This document shows, in pieces, positions 20,470 through 29,515 of a stretch of DNA of 64,000 bases. The notes under the pieces are model-generated. The model did not search any database, had not been told where the DNA came from, and saw only the letters and a program-made list of their open reading frames with translations. A program made the position numbers and the translations under genes. The stretch's first letter is position 1; every line of letters starts with the position of its first letter. The stretch is from Cognatilysobacter bugurensis (GTDB lineage: Bacteria; Pseudomonadota; Gammaproteobacteria; Xanthomonadales; Xanthomonadaceae), in assembly GCF_014652095.1 (NCBI RefSeq), contig NZ_BMYD01000001.1:783466-847465 (forward strand), in the 5' to 3' direction.

Positions 20470-22146
20470 ATGAGTCTTGAACGCCCGTGGCTTGACCAGT
20501 ATCCGGCGGGAGTTCCGGCGCAGATCGACGTCGACGAATACCCGTCCGTCGTGTCTGTGCTCGAGAACGCGATCGAGAAGTATCGCGATCGGCCAGCCTT
20601 CACGAACCTCGGCAAGACGCTGACGTACGCCGAGATCGATCGCCTGAGCGCGCAGTTCGCCGCATACCTGCTGGGCGAGCTCAAGCTCAAGAAAGGCGAC
20701 CGCGTCGCGGTCATGATGCCGAACTGTCTGCAGTACCCGATCGCCACATTCGGGGTGCTGCGCGCGGGCCTGACCGTGGTCAACACGAACCCGATGTACA
20801 CGCCGCGCGAGCTGCGTCACCAGCTGGTCGACTCGGGCGCGACGGCGATCCTCGTGCTCGACAACTTCGGCCAGACCGTCCAGCAGGTGCTCGCCGACAC
20901 CAAGATCCGCCAGGTCATCACGACCGGCCTCGGCGACATGCTTGCGTTCCCGAAGGGCAAGATCGTCAATTTCGTACTCAAGCACGTCAAGAAGATGGTG
21001 CCCGAGTATTCGATTCCCGGCGCGGTCCGCTTCAGCGACGCGCTTGCACGCGGCGCGCGCCACACGCTGCCGAAGATCGACATCTCAGCGGACGAGATCG
21101 CGTTCCTTCAGTACACGGGCGGCACGACCGGCGTCGCGAAGGGCGCGATGCTCACCCACCGCAACCTCGTTGCGAACATGCAGCAGGCGTCGGCGTGGAT
21201 TGGCAAGAACGTGCGTTACGGCGAAGAGCTCATCGTCACCGCGCTGCCGCTGTACCACATCTTCGCGTTGACGGCGAACGGGCTGGTCTTCATGAAGTTC
21301 GGCGGCCACAACTACATGATCACGAACCCGCGTGACATGCCGAACTTCGTCAAAGAGCTCAGCAAGATCAAGTTCACGGCGATCACCGGTGTCAACACGC
21401 TGTTCAATGGGCTGCTCAACACGCCGGGCTTCGACAAAATCGATTTCTCGTCGCTGCACCTCACGCTCGGCGGTGGCATGGCGGTGCAGCGCTCGGTCGC
21501 CGATCGCTGGAAGCAGGCGACCGGCTGCACGCTGATCGAGGCGTACGGGCTCACCGAGACATCGCCGGCCGCGTGCATTAACCCGATGGATCTGCCTGAC
21601 TACAACGGTGCGATCGGGCTCCCGATTCCGTCGACCGACGCATGCATCAAGGACGACGACGGCAACGTCCTGCCGCAGGGCGAGATTGGCGAGCTGTGCA
21701 TCCGCGGCCCGCAGGTGATGAAGGGCTACTGGCAGCGTCCGCAGGACACGGCGGACGTCATCGACTCGGACGGCTGGCTCCACACCGGCGACATGGCGCG
21801 CATGGACGAGAAGGGGTACTTCTTCATCGTCGATCGTAAGAAGGACATGATCTTGGTGTCCGGATTCAACGTGTACCCGAACGAGGTCGAGGACGTCATC
21901 GCGATGATGCCGGGCGTGCTTGAAGTCGCCGCTGTCGGCGTGCCGGATGACAAGTCGGGCGAGGCGGTGAAGGTCGTCATCGTGCGTAAGGACCCGTCGC
22001 TCACCGAGGAGCAGGTCAAGGCGCATGCGAAGGAGCACCTGACGAACTACAAGCTGCCGCGCGTCGTCGAGTTCCGTAAGGAACTGCCCAAGACGAACGT
22101 CGGCAAGATCCTCCGTCGCGAGCTTCGCGACACGACAGCGGCCTGA
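20470..22146 (+). CDS. fadD: Long-chain fatty acid--CoA ligase (FadD / RpfB)
   Basis: 558 residues from the ATG at 20470, with AGGGG 8 bases upstream. Activates fatty acids to acyl-CoA through an acyl-AMP. The ATP/AMP motif YTGGTTGVAKGAML is near residue 215 and the second motif YGLTETSP near 360. The FACS signature is GWLHTGDMARMDEKGYFF, then DRKKDMI. The C-terminal catalytic Lys is in KTNVGKILRREL. It precedes rpfF on the same strand, as RpfB precedes RpfF in Xanthomonas. There RpfB activates free fatty acids and affects DSF turnover. The family call is firm; the DSF-turnover role here is inferred from context. Confidence 0.95.
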   Translation: MSLERPWLDQYPAGVPAQIDVDEYPSVVSVLENAIEKYRDRPAFTNLGKTLTYAEIDRLSAQFAAYLLGELKLKKGDRVAVMMPNCLQYPIATFGVLRAGLTVVNTNPMYTPRELRHQLVDSGATAILVLDNFGQTVQQVLADTKIRQVITTGLGDMLAFPKGKIVNFVLKHVKKMVPEYSIPGAVRFSDALARGARHTLPKIDISADEIAFLQYTGGTTGVAKGAMLTHRNLVANMQQASAWIGKNVRYGEELIVTALPLYHIFALTANGLVFMKFGGHNYMITNPRDMPNFVKELSKIKFTAITGVNTLFNGLLNTPGFDKIDFSSLHLTLGGGMAVQRSVADRWKQATGCTLIEAYGLTETSPAACINPMDLPDYNGAIGLPIPSTDACIKDDDGNVLPQGEIGELCIRGPQVMKGYWQRPQDTADVIDSDGWLHTGDMARMDEKGYFFIVDRKKDMILVSGFNVYPNEVEDVIAMMPGVLEVAAVGVPDDKSGEAVKVVIVRKDPSLTEEQVKAHAKEHLTNYKLPRVVEFRKELPKTNVGKILRRELRDTTAA

Positions 22147-22155
22147 TCCACCGCT

Positions 22156-22182
22156 GCAGGCGCCGGCACAACCGGCGCCTGC
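22156..22182 (+). terminator. 11-bp perfect hairpin after fadD
   Basis: GCAGGCGCCGG (22156-22166) pairs with CCGGCGCCTGC (22172-22182), loop CACAA, starting 10 bases past the fadD stop. No T run follows. A second perfect hairpin (8 bp, CGTCGCGT/ACGCGACG, 22240-22260) lies in the same gap before rpfF. Confidence 0.5.
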
Positions 22183-22342
22183 GCAGGCGTTCCCGGACGC
22201 GCCGTACCGCGGCGAACGTCTACTGCAATCCGTGCGTTTCGTCGCGTGCAAGACGCGACGTCCATTGTCATCGGTAGCTCATGCTCGTGTGTAGGATCGG
22301 CACGCAGTCAGATGACTGCTTCCGCCACGGAGCAGAACGCCC

Positions 22343-23233
22343 ATGTCCCTCCCCGTACGCCTTCCGCTCGACAATGCGCCTGCGCTGGTCCGCCACGTTA
22401 CCGACGCCGCCGGCGTCAGCGATTGGCTGTACATGCACGCGAATGCCGGACCGGGTTACCACCCCTGTTTCTCCGAGCGGTTGCTGCAGGAGACGCGGCG
22501 CGCACAGGATGCGTTGCGTCGCCGACTGGCTTCGGATTCCGACCCTCAAGCCGGCATCCACCACCTCGTGCTAGCGTCCGACGCGGACGTGTTCAACCTG
22601 GGCGGTGACCTCGCGCTGTTCGCACAGCTGATTCGCACCGGAAACCGTGGTCGACTGCTCGAGTACGCGAGGCTCTGCGTGGAGGTGGCCTACAACTTCC
22701 ACCGGCTGATCGACGACCGCGTCCACAGCATTGCCGTGATCCAGGGCGAAGCGCTGGGCGGCGGGTTCGAAGCCGCGCTGTGCTGCCACACGATCATTGC
22801 CGAGGAAGGCAGCGGGATGGGCTTTCCCGAGGTGCTGTTCGACCTGTTTCCCGGCATGGGCGCCTACACGTTCCTGACCCGACGCGTGACGCCTGCCCAG
22901 GCGGAACGCATGATGCTCGACGCGCGCGTCTATCCGGTCGAGGAACTGCACCGGATGGGCATCGTGGACATTGTGGTCCCGAAGGGCGAAGGCCTGAGGG
23001 CCGCTCGCGACACGGTGAAACGCCACCAGCGCATGGGCAACGCGTTGCGCGCGATGAACACCGTGCGCCACGCGTGCAACCCGGTGACGCTCGACGAGTT
23101 GCTCGCCGTGACGACGGAATGGGTGGACGCCGCCATGCGCCTCAACGAGCGCGGGCTGCGCACAATGGAGCGCCTCATCCGCGCCCAGCAGCGACGCGCC
23201 GAGCACGCGCCGCCCGTCGCGATGGCCCGTTGA
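22343..23233 (+). CDS. rpfF: DSF synthase RpfF (crotonase-fold acyl-ACP thioesterase/dehydratase)
   Basis: 296 residues. RpfF makes the diffusible signal factor, a cis-2-unsaturated fatty acid, from 3-hydroxyacyl-ACP by dehydration and thioester cleavage. It is a crotonase-family protein, but the sequence is specifically RpfF-like. HLVLASDADVFNLGGDLALF and HTIIAEEGSGMGFPEVLFDL, followed by FPGMGAYTF, closely match the Xanthomonas protein as I remember it. The two catalytic glutamates correspond to Glu143 (GGGFEAAL) and Glu163 (GFPEVLF). GGAG lies 10 bases before the ATG. It follows fadD on the same strand and converges on rpfC, the same arrangement as in Xanthomonas. Confidence 0.95.
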   Translation: MSLPVRLPLDNAPALVRHVTDAAGVSDWLYMHANAGPGYHPCFSERLLQETRRAQDALRRRLASDSDPQAGIHHLVLASDADVFNLGGDLALFAQLIRTGNRGRLLEYARLCVEVAYNFHRLIDDRVHSIAVIQGEALGGGFEAALCCHTIIAEEGSGMGFPEVLFDLFPGMGAYTFLTRRVTPAQAERMMLDARVYPVEELHRMGIVDIVVPKGEGLRAARDTVKRHQRMGNALRAMNTVRHACNPVTLDELLAVTTEWVDAAMRLNERGLRTMERLIRAQQRRAEHAPPVAMAR

Positions 23234-23268
23234 GGGTTGTCTGACGACCGATCGGCCCGACGCATCGC

Positions 23269-23289
23269 CGCCGGGTCGACGGCCCGGCG
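23269..23289. terminator. 7-bp hairpin between convergent rpfF and rpfC
   Basis: CGCCGGG (23269-23275) and CCCGGCG (23283-23289) pair around a 7-base loop in the 62-base gap between the two stop codons. No T run on either side. Confidence 0.35.
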
Positions 23290-23295
23290 CAAACG

Positions 23296-25431
23296 TCACG
23301 AAACGTCCGGAACGTTCGCCGCGTCGTCGCGCCTGGGGCGGCTGAGCCGGGTGACTTCCTGGCGACTGGCGTCGGCCACCGACACCAGTTGTCCGCCGAG
23401 CTCGCGGATTAGCCTCGACTGCTCGCGAGCAAGCGTGGCGTCGTCTGACTGCATCGCCTGCGCGCAGCGATCGGCCATTGCGTGCGCGCCGAGGTTCTCG
23501 ACGATGCCCTTGTACGCATGGGCGACTTCGCGGAACTCGTGCCAGTCCCGCGCCTCGCCGCACTTGGCGAGGTCCGCCTGGCACGCGGTTGCGTCGCGAA
23601 GGCATTGCTCGACGAAGTCGCGCAGGAACGCCTCGCCCAGCCCCATCTCGGCCAGCTCCTCGAGCACCGCCGGATTCGTGGCCGGCCGGACGACATCGGT
23701 GACGGGCCGCACCGCAGGCAGCGGCTGGGGGCTCATGATGTCGGCGACCGTTTCCAGCAGGCGCGCGATAACGAGGGGCTTCGTCAGGAATGCCTTCGCG
23801 CCTGCATCCTCGGCGGTTGCCGCCGCCTGGACGGTCGCATCGGCGCTGAGGATGATGCTCGGGGTCAGCCGGGAACGCCCGGCCTCCATGAAGCGCAGCT
23901 GCCGGATCACGTCGCAGCCGGTCAGCCCCGGCATGTGCATGTCCAGGATCGCGAGATCGAAGTGCCCGTCCTCGAGTGCATCGAGCGCGGCTTCGCCGTC
24001 GTCGACCGCGACGACGCGGTGCCCGGCGCGCTCGAGGATCCGGGTCAGCACCGTGCGGTTGGCTGCCAGGTCGTCGGCGATCAACACCTGCAGGCCGCGC
24101 ACGCGCGAGCGGTGCCGGACAAACGGATCGTCGAAGGAGATGACGTTACCGGCGCGCGCAGGCGCCTCTACGACGGCCGGGCCCAGCTGCACGCGCATCG
24201 GCAGTTCGACCCAAAAGTGACTGCCGCCGCCGGGGTTCTCCTCCAGCCCGATCGAGCCGCCGAGCAACTGGCACAGGGTCTTGGCGATCGTGGTGCCGAG
24301 ACCGGTGCCGCCGAACCGTCGAGTCGGTCCGTTATCCACCTGCTCGAACGCGTCGAAGATGCGGTCGTGGTCGGACTCGGGGATGCCGATGCCCGTGTCG
24401 CGCACGGAGAAGCGAAGCCGGACCGTGTCGTCGGTGCGCTCGGCCGCCGCGACCGTCAGCGACACGCTGCCCTCCTCCGTGAACTTGATCGCGTTATGCG
24501 CGAGGTTGAGCAGGATCTGCGTGAGGTGGGCGCTGTCGCCGTGCAGGCGCAACGGCACATCCGCTGCGATCTCGATGCGCAGATCGAGGCCTTTCTGCGT
24601 CGCAATCGGCTGGAGCATCTTCCTCAGGCGCTGCACCAGATCCTGCAGGTTGAAATCTGCATCGCGCCGCTGGAGCTTGCCGGCCTCGATCGCCGAGATG
24701 TCGAGCACGTCGTTGACGAGCAACAGCAGCGACTGCGCAGAGGTGTGGATCACGTCTGCGAACTCGCGTTGCTCCGCTTCGAGCCGCGTCTGATGCAGAA
24801 GCTCGGCCATGCCGATGATGCCGTTGAGCGGCGAGCGCAGCTCGTGGCTCATGTTGGCCAGGAACCGGCTCTTCGCCGCGTTCGCGCGGCGCGCTTCGTC
24901 GGTGGCGCGCTGGAGGCTGCGAAGCAGTGACGTCAGGTACGCCGGGATCGCGATCAACCCGATCCACAAACCGATCGAAAGGTACGGTTGCTGCCCCCAG
25001 TACGCGTTGCCCCCGATGACGATGGCAAACGCGGTCGCCGCTAGCGCCGAGGCCGTGTACAGGTAGGCCGGGCCAAACCGCAAACCGTTGCCGATCGTGA
25101 CCCACAGGATGATCACGTAGAGCGGCGCGAGCGACTGCGCATCCAGCGACATCAGCACCGCGAGGGTCGTGTAATCCGCGATCATCCCGATCGCGCGGCG
25201 GACGTGCGATACGCCCGGTCGGCGGAGGATCGCCGCGAACAGGCCAAGGCCGACCAGCGTCTCGGCCAGCATGACCCACGCCATGCCGCTGTGGCTGCCG
25301 GGCGTGTCGCTCGCGACCTGCAGGCCCGCGAGGTACGTGAAGATCAGCGCGGCGATGACCAAGCGCACCAGCGCCTGCCCGTGCTCGCTGTCGGGGCGAC
25401 CCGCGAGGCGGTGCCGGATGCGGTCGATCAT
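23296..25431 (-). CDS. rpfC: Hybrid sensor histidine kinase RpfC (DSF receptor)
   Basis: 711 residues. About five membrane segments cover residues 20-170, with very short periplasmic loops. A HisKA domain follows with the phospho-His at 196 (FLANMSHELRSPLNG). The HATPase has its N-box NLAHNAIKF and G-boxes DTGIGIP and GGTGLG. The receiver domain has its Asp at about 497 (LAILDMHMPGL). The C-terminal Hpt domain has His at about 638 (VAHAYKGIVENLG). This is the RpfC domain order. In Xanthomonas RpfC senses DSF, phosphorylates RpfG and holds RpfF through its receiver domain. It starts 10 bases after the rpfG stop, so the two are co-transcribed; the small rpfH found between them in Xanthomonas is absent. 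Confidence 0.94.
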   Translation of the reverse strand: MIDRIRHRLAGRPDSEHGQALVRLVIAALIFTYLAGLQVASDTPGSHSGMAWVMLAETLVGLGLFAAILRRPGVSHVRRAIGMIADYTTLAVLMSLDAQSLAPLYVIILWVTIGNGLRFGPAYLYTASALAATAFAIVIGGNAYWGQQPYLSIGLWIGLIAIPAYLTSLLRSLQRATDEARRANAAKSRFLANMSHELRSPLNGIIGMAELLHQTRLEAEQREFADVIHTSAQSLLLLVNDVLDISAIEAGKLQRRDADFNLQDLVQRLRKMLQPIATQKGLDLRIEIAADVPLRLHGDSAHLTQILLNLAHNAIKFTEEGSVSLTVAAAERTDDTVRLRFSVRDTGIGIPESDHDRIFDAFEQVDNGPTRRFGGTGLGTTIAKTLCQLLGGSIGLEENPGGGSHFWVELPMRVQLGPAVVEAPARAGNVISFDDPFVRHRSRVRGLQVLIADDLAANRTVLTRILERAGHRVVAVDDGEAALDALEDGHFDLAILDMHMPGLTGCDVIRQLRFMEAGRSRLTPSIILSADATVQAAATAEDAGAKAFLTKPLVIARLLETVADIMSPQPLPAVRPVTDVVRPATNPAVLEELAEMGLGEAFLRDFVEQCLRDATACQADLAKCGEARDWHEFREVAHAYKGIVENLGAHAMADRCAQAMQSDDATLAREQSRLIRELGGQLVSVADASRQEVTRLSRPRRDDAANVPDVS

Positions 25432-25441
25432 GGGACGAGTC

Positions 25442-26500
25442 TCACGCGTTCAGGGGGCCGCGCCGCTCGCGACGGAACCGCTGGCAGATGTCTTCGATGC
25501 GCGCGCGGCTGTTGAGCAGCGCATCGACGCAACGCGGGTCGAACAAGGTGCCGCTCTGCGAGTGCAGGTAGGCGAGCGCGGCGTCCACGTCCCACGCGCT
25601 CCGGTACGGGCGCGGGGAAATCAGGGCGTCGAGAACGTCGGCCGCGGCTGCGATCCGGGCTTCGAGTGGAATTGCGTCGCCGACCAGTCCATCGGGATAC
25701 CCGCTGCCGTCGTAACGCTCCTGATGATGCAGCGCGATGATCGCGCCCATCTGGATGAAGCGGTTATGGCTGCCGCCGAGCAGTTCCTGACCGATGCGTG
25801 GGTGCTGACGGACAATCGCGACCTCGGCTTCGGTCAACGGACCGGCCTTGCTGAGAATCGCGTCGGGGATCGCGATCTTGCCGATGTCGTGCATGGGCGC
25901 CGCCAGTTCGATGAGGCGCACCTCGTCCTCGAACATGCCGAGCTGCTCGGCGATCAGACCGGCAAACGCCGCCATTCGCTCGAGATAGGCGCCCGTGCCC
26001 GCGTCGCGGAACTCGATCGCACGTGCGAGACGAGAAAGCGTCTCGCGCTCGCGCTCTTCGACCTCAGGCATGCTCGCGAGCAGGCGCTGCTCGAGCGACA
26101 TCGCCCGCTGCTTGACGCTTTCAGACTGCTGACGCAGCTGCAGGAGGTTCCTGCAGCGCGCGCGCAGCTCGCGCGGGCGGACGGGCTTGACGAGGAAGTC
26201 GATGACGCCGGCGTCGAGCGCGGCCTGCCGAACAGGCTCGTCGCCGACGACGGTCACCAGGATGATCGGGATGTCGCGGTGCAGTGGCCGCCGGCGGAAG
26301 CGGCGCGCGAACTCCAGGCCATCCAGGCCCGGCATGCGGTAATCGAGCAGCAACAGGTCGGCCTGATGCTGGTCGCACCAATCCAGCGCGGAGGCCGGCT
26401 CACCGAAATCGTGCACCGACAACTCGGTGCCGATGTCCTCGATGATGTGGCGCAACATCGTGCGCGCGGAAGTCTGGTCATCGACGATGACGACGTTCAC
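25442..26500 (-). CDS. rpfG: Response regulator RpfG (receiver plus HD-GYP c-di-GMP phosphodiesterase)
   Basis: 352 residues from the GTG at 26500, chosen because GGGAG lies 5 bases before it; a GTG six bases earlier has no suitable site. The receiver domain has its phospho-Asp at about 53 (LLLLDYRMPGLDG). A helix links it to an HD-GYP domain, which degrades cyclic di-GMP. The HD pair is in APMHDIGKIAIP (about 204-205) and the GYP motif in YDGSGYPDGL (about 267-269). The early ligand motif ETGxH reads GTGAY here, so one metal site may be missing. HNRFIQMGAIIALHHQERYD is RpfG-like. It is the phosphorylation partner of the adjacent RpfC. Confidence 0.93.
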   Translation of the reverse strand: MNVVIVDDQTSARTMLRHIIEDIGTELSVHDFGEPASALDWCDQHQADLLLLDYRMPGLDGLEFARRFRRRPLHRDIPIILVTVVGDEPVRQAALDAGVIDFLVKPVRPRELRARCRNLLQLRQQSESVKQRAMSLEQRLLASMPEVEERERETLSRLARAIEFRDAGTGAYLERMAAFAGLIAEQLGMFEDEVRLIELAAPMHDIGKIAIPDAILSKAGPLTEAEVAIVRQHPRIGQELLGGSHNRFIQMGAIIALHHQERYDGSGYPDGLVGDAIPLEARIAAAADVLDALISPRPYRSAWDVDAALAYLHSQSGTLFDPRCVDALLNSRARIEDICQRFRRERRGPLNA

Positions 26501-26620
26501 GTCCACTCCCGCAGGGGCATGGCCCCGGTTCCAAGGTCGTTTCAGGATACTCGTGCCTGCGCGGCGCGCGACGGCCGGCAGCCACGATCCCCACTCGACA
26601 TCGGCCGAAAGCGGCCGCTC

Positions 26621-28141
26621 TTAAGCCCCCGTTTCGGGACGCATGTACGGGAAGAGCAGGACGTCACGGATGGACGAGGAATCCGTCAGCAGCATCACGA
26701 GACGATCGATGCCGATGCCGAGCCCGCCCGTGGGCGGCAGGCCCACTTCGAGCGCCCGGATGTAATCCGCATCGAAATGCATGGCTTCGTCGTCGCCGCC
26801 CTCTTTCGCATCGACCTGCGCCTGGAAGCGCGCGGCCTGGTCCTCGGGGTCGTTGAGCTCCGAGAATCCATTCGCGATCTCCTTGCCGCCGACGAACAGC
26901 TCGAAGCGGTCGGTGAGTTCCGGATCCACGTCGTTCGCGCGCGCAAGCGGGCTCACCTCGACCGGGTGGTCGGTGATGAAGGTCGGCTGCACGAGCGTGT
27001 GCTCGACGGTCTTCTCGAACACTTCGAGCAGCAACTTGCCCCAGCCGTACGACGGCTTCACCGCAATCCGCAGCCGGGCGCAGTGCTCGCGCATTTTCTC
27101 GACGTTGCGAAGATCTTCGCGTGCGATCTCCGGGTTGTGTTCGAGCACGGCGTCGGTCATCGACCAGCGGCGGAAGCTCGGCCCCAGGTCGATCGCCTGC
27201 CCGTCCCAGTCCACCTGCGTCCCGCCGAGCACCTCAAGCGCGACATCGCGAATCACCCTCTCCGTGAGGTCCATGATCTCGTTGTACGTGGCATAGGCCT
27301 CGTACAGTTCGAGCATCGTGAACTCGGGGTTGTGCCGGGTCGACACGCCTTCGTTGCGGAAGTTGCGGTTGATCTCGTACACGCGCTCTAGTCCGCCGAC
27401 CACGAGACGCTTGAGGTACAGCTCCGGCGCCACGCGCAGGTAGAGCTCGAGATCGAGCGCATTGTGATGGGTGACAAACGGCTTCGCGGTCGCCCCTCCG
27501 GGGATGTAATGCATCATCGGCGTCTCGACTTCGAGGAAGCGCCTCGCGTCGAGCCAGGCCCGCATCGCGCGGATGATCTTGCTGCGCTTGACGAACACCT
27601 CGCGCGCCTCGGGCGAGACGATGAGGTCCACGTAGCGCTGGCGATAGCGCTGTTCGACGTCTGCCATGCCGTGGAACTTGTCCGGCAGCGGGCGCAGGGC
27701 TTTCGTCAGCAGGCGAAGCGAGGCCGCCCGCACCGACAGCTCGCCGGTGCGCGTGCGCGTGAGTTCGCCTTCGACGGCCACGATGTCGCCGAGGTCGAGG
27801 TCCTTGAAGACGTCGAACGCGTCGCCCAGCAGGTCCTTCTTGAGCCACAGCTGGATGCGACCCGACTCATCCTGGATGTGCGCGAACCCGGCCTTGCCCA
27901 TGTCGCGCTTGAGCAGCACGCGCCCGCCGAGCGCCACGCGACGCTGCGCACCGTCCAGCGCCTCGGCCGTCCAGTGGCCGGTATCGGCGAACTCGGACTG
28001 CAGATCGCCGGCGTAGTCGACGCGTTTGAAGTCGTTCGGGAACGCGACGCCCTGCCCTCGCAGCGCCGCGAGTTTCGCGCGGCGCTCGGCGATCAGGAAG
28101 TTCTCGTCGGCGGGCGGAGCGGCAGGCGTCGGCGTGGTCAT
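26621..28141 (-). CDS. lysS: Lysine--tRNA ligase (class II)
   Basis: 506 residues from the ATG at 28141. The N-terminal OB-fold anticodon-binding domain (about 65-170, starting near [18 protein letters not shown]) precedes the class II catalytic core. Motif 2 is in [20 protein letters not shown] and motif 3 in [31 protein letters not shown] is the lysine-pocket region. The gene follows prfB on the same strand, an arrangement shared with many gammaproteobacteria. It separates the rpf genes from prfB. No strong ribosome-binding site is visible. Confidence 0.97.
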   Translation of the reverse strand: MTTPTPAAPPADENFLIAERRAKLAALRGQGVAFPNDFKRVDYAGDLQSEFADTGHWTAEALDGAQRRVALGGRVLLKRDMGKAGFAHIQDESGRIQLWLKKDLLGDAFDVFKDLDLGDIVAVEGELTRTRTGELSVRAASLRLLTKALRPLPDKFHGMADVEQRYRQRYVDLIVSPEAREVFVKRSKIIRAMRAWLDARRFLEVETPMMHYIPGGATAKPFVTHHNALDLELYLRVAPELYLKRLVVGGLERVYEINRNFRNEGVSTRHNPEFTMLELYEAYATYNEIMDLTERVIRDVALEVLGGTQVDWDGQAIDLGPSFRRWSMTDAVLEHNPEIAREDLRNVEKMREHCARLRIAVKPSYGWGKLLLEVFEKTVEHTLVQPTFITDHPVEVSPLARANDVDPELTDRFELFVGGKEIANGFSELNDPEDQAARFQAQVDAKEGGDDEAMHFDADYIRALEVGLPPTGGLGIGIDRLVMLLTDSSSIRDVLLFPYMRPETGA

Positions 28142-28206
28142 GGTCTGCAGGCGATATCGGATGAGGGGTTGGACATTCGATGCACAGTGCGGCGCAGGCA
28201 TCACGC

Positions 28207-28271
28207 GGGCATCCGCGGATGCCCGGCGGGGAGGAAACAGGAAACAGACAGGAGCCGCGCCGAGACGCGGC
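28207..28271 (-). repeat. Two perfect hairpins in the prfB-lysS gap
   Basis: GGGCATCC/GGATGCCC (28207-28224, 2-base spacer) and GCCGCG/CGCGGC (28254-28271, 6-base loop). Neither is followed by a T run on the minus strand. They may end part of the prfB transcript or shape the lysS leader. Confidence 0.35.
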
Positions 28272-28280
28272 CCCTGCCGA

Positions 28281-29409
28281 TCAGACCGCGTCGGCGCGTT
28301 TCGAGCCGGCTTCGAGGCCGGCCTTCAAGCTCGCCTCGACGAATTCGTCCAGGTCGCCGTCGAGCACCTTCTGCGTGTCGCTGCGCTCGATGCCGGTGCG
28401 CAGGTCCTTGATGCGGCTCTGATCGAGCACGTAATTGCGGATCTGGCTACCCCAGCCGATGTCGGACTTGGTCGCTTCAACCGCATCGCGCTCGGCGTTG
28501 CGCTTCTGGATCTCCAGCTCGTACAGCTTTGCGGCCAGCATCTTCATCGCGTTGTCGCGGTTCTGGTGCTGGCTGCGCCCGGTCTGGCACGCCACGACGA
28601 TGCCCGTCGGCACGTGCGTGATGCGCACGGCCGATTCGGTCTTGTTGACGTGCTGACCGCCCGCGCCCGAGGAGCGGTACACGTCGGTCTTGAGGTCCGC
28701 CGGGTTGATCTCGATGTCGATGTTGTCATCGACCTCGGGCGAGACGAACACGGAGGTGAAGCTCGTGTGCCGCCGGTTGTCCGAGTCGAACGGCGACTTG
28801 CGGACTAGCCGATGCACGCCGGTCTCGGTCTTGAGCCAGCCGTATGCAAAGTCGGCTTCGACGCGCAGCGTGGCGGACTTGATGCCCGCGACATCGCCGC
28901 CGCTGACTTCCATGAGCTCGGTCTTCCAGCCTCGCGACTCGCACCAACGCAGGTACATGCGGAGCAGGATCTCGGCCCAGTCCTGGGCTTCGGTACCGCC
29001 CGCGCCTGCCTGGATGTCGACGAACGCGTTCGCGCCGTCCATCTGGCCGGAAAACATGCGCTGGAACTCGAGTTTGTCGACGTCCTTCGCGTAGCGCTCG
29101 ACATCGTCGACGACCGCCTTCGCGGTGTCTTCGTCGTCTTCGATCTCAGCGAGTTCGAGCAGTTCGCTCGCGCCGGCCAGACCGTCGGTCAGGCCGCGAA
29201 TGCCGAGCACGACCTTCTCGAGCGATGCACGCTCGCGGCCGAGCGCCTGGGCGTTCTCGGGCTTGTTCCAGATTTCCGGGCTTTCCAGCTCCCGGTTTAC
29301 TTCTTCGAGACGTTCGACGCGGCGGTCGAAGTCAAAGATACCCCCTCAGCGAATCGAGCCGATCCTGGAGATCGGCGATTCGCTGACGGACGGGATTCAG
29401 TTCGATCAT
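28281..29409 (-). CDS. prfB: Peptide chain release factor RF2 (programmed +1 frameshift)
   Basis: 375 residues when the frameshift is included. RF2 ends translation at UGA and UAA. The first frame runs from the ATG at 29409 ([20 protein letters not shown], then LRGYL) to an in-frame TGA at 29334-29332. After the shift reading continues [10 protein letters not shown] to 28281. The stop-codon tripeptide SPF is in [16 protein letters not shown]. The catalytic GGQ is in [16 protein letters not shown]. Both are intact. This is a functional gene, not a broken one. It precedes lysS on the same strand. Confidence 0.97.
29331..29346 (-). other. RF2 autoregulatory +1 frameshift site
   Basis: The minus strand reads AGGGGGTATCTTTGAC. 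It contains a Shine-Dalgarno-like AGGGGG, a TAT codon, the slippery CTT, then the in-frame stop TGA followed by C. This is the classical signal by which low RF2 levels favour a +1 shift and synthesis of more RF2. Confidence 0.95.
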
Positions 29410-29515
29410 GTCCGGCGTCGATGATGTGGTGGAGAACCGCACATTCTACCAGCGTGGCGTCGCGGGCATTGGGGGCGAACGACACGATCGCGACACGGCG
29501 ACGCCGCAGTCGCAT

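Noticed and set aside
25271-27391. 706-residue plus-strand open frame across rpfG and lysS
   Set aside because: Antisense to two conserved genes with intact motifs; no family resemblance.
29210-29409. prfB as a frameshifted pseudogene
   Set aside because: The in-frame TGA sits in the classical RF2 recoding site, and SPF and GGQ motifs are intact.
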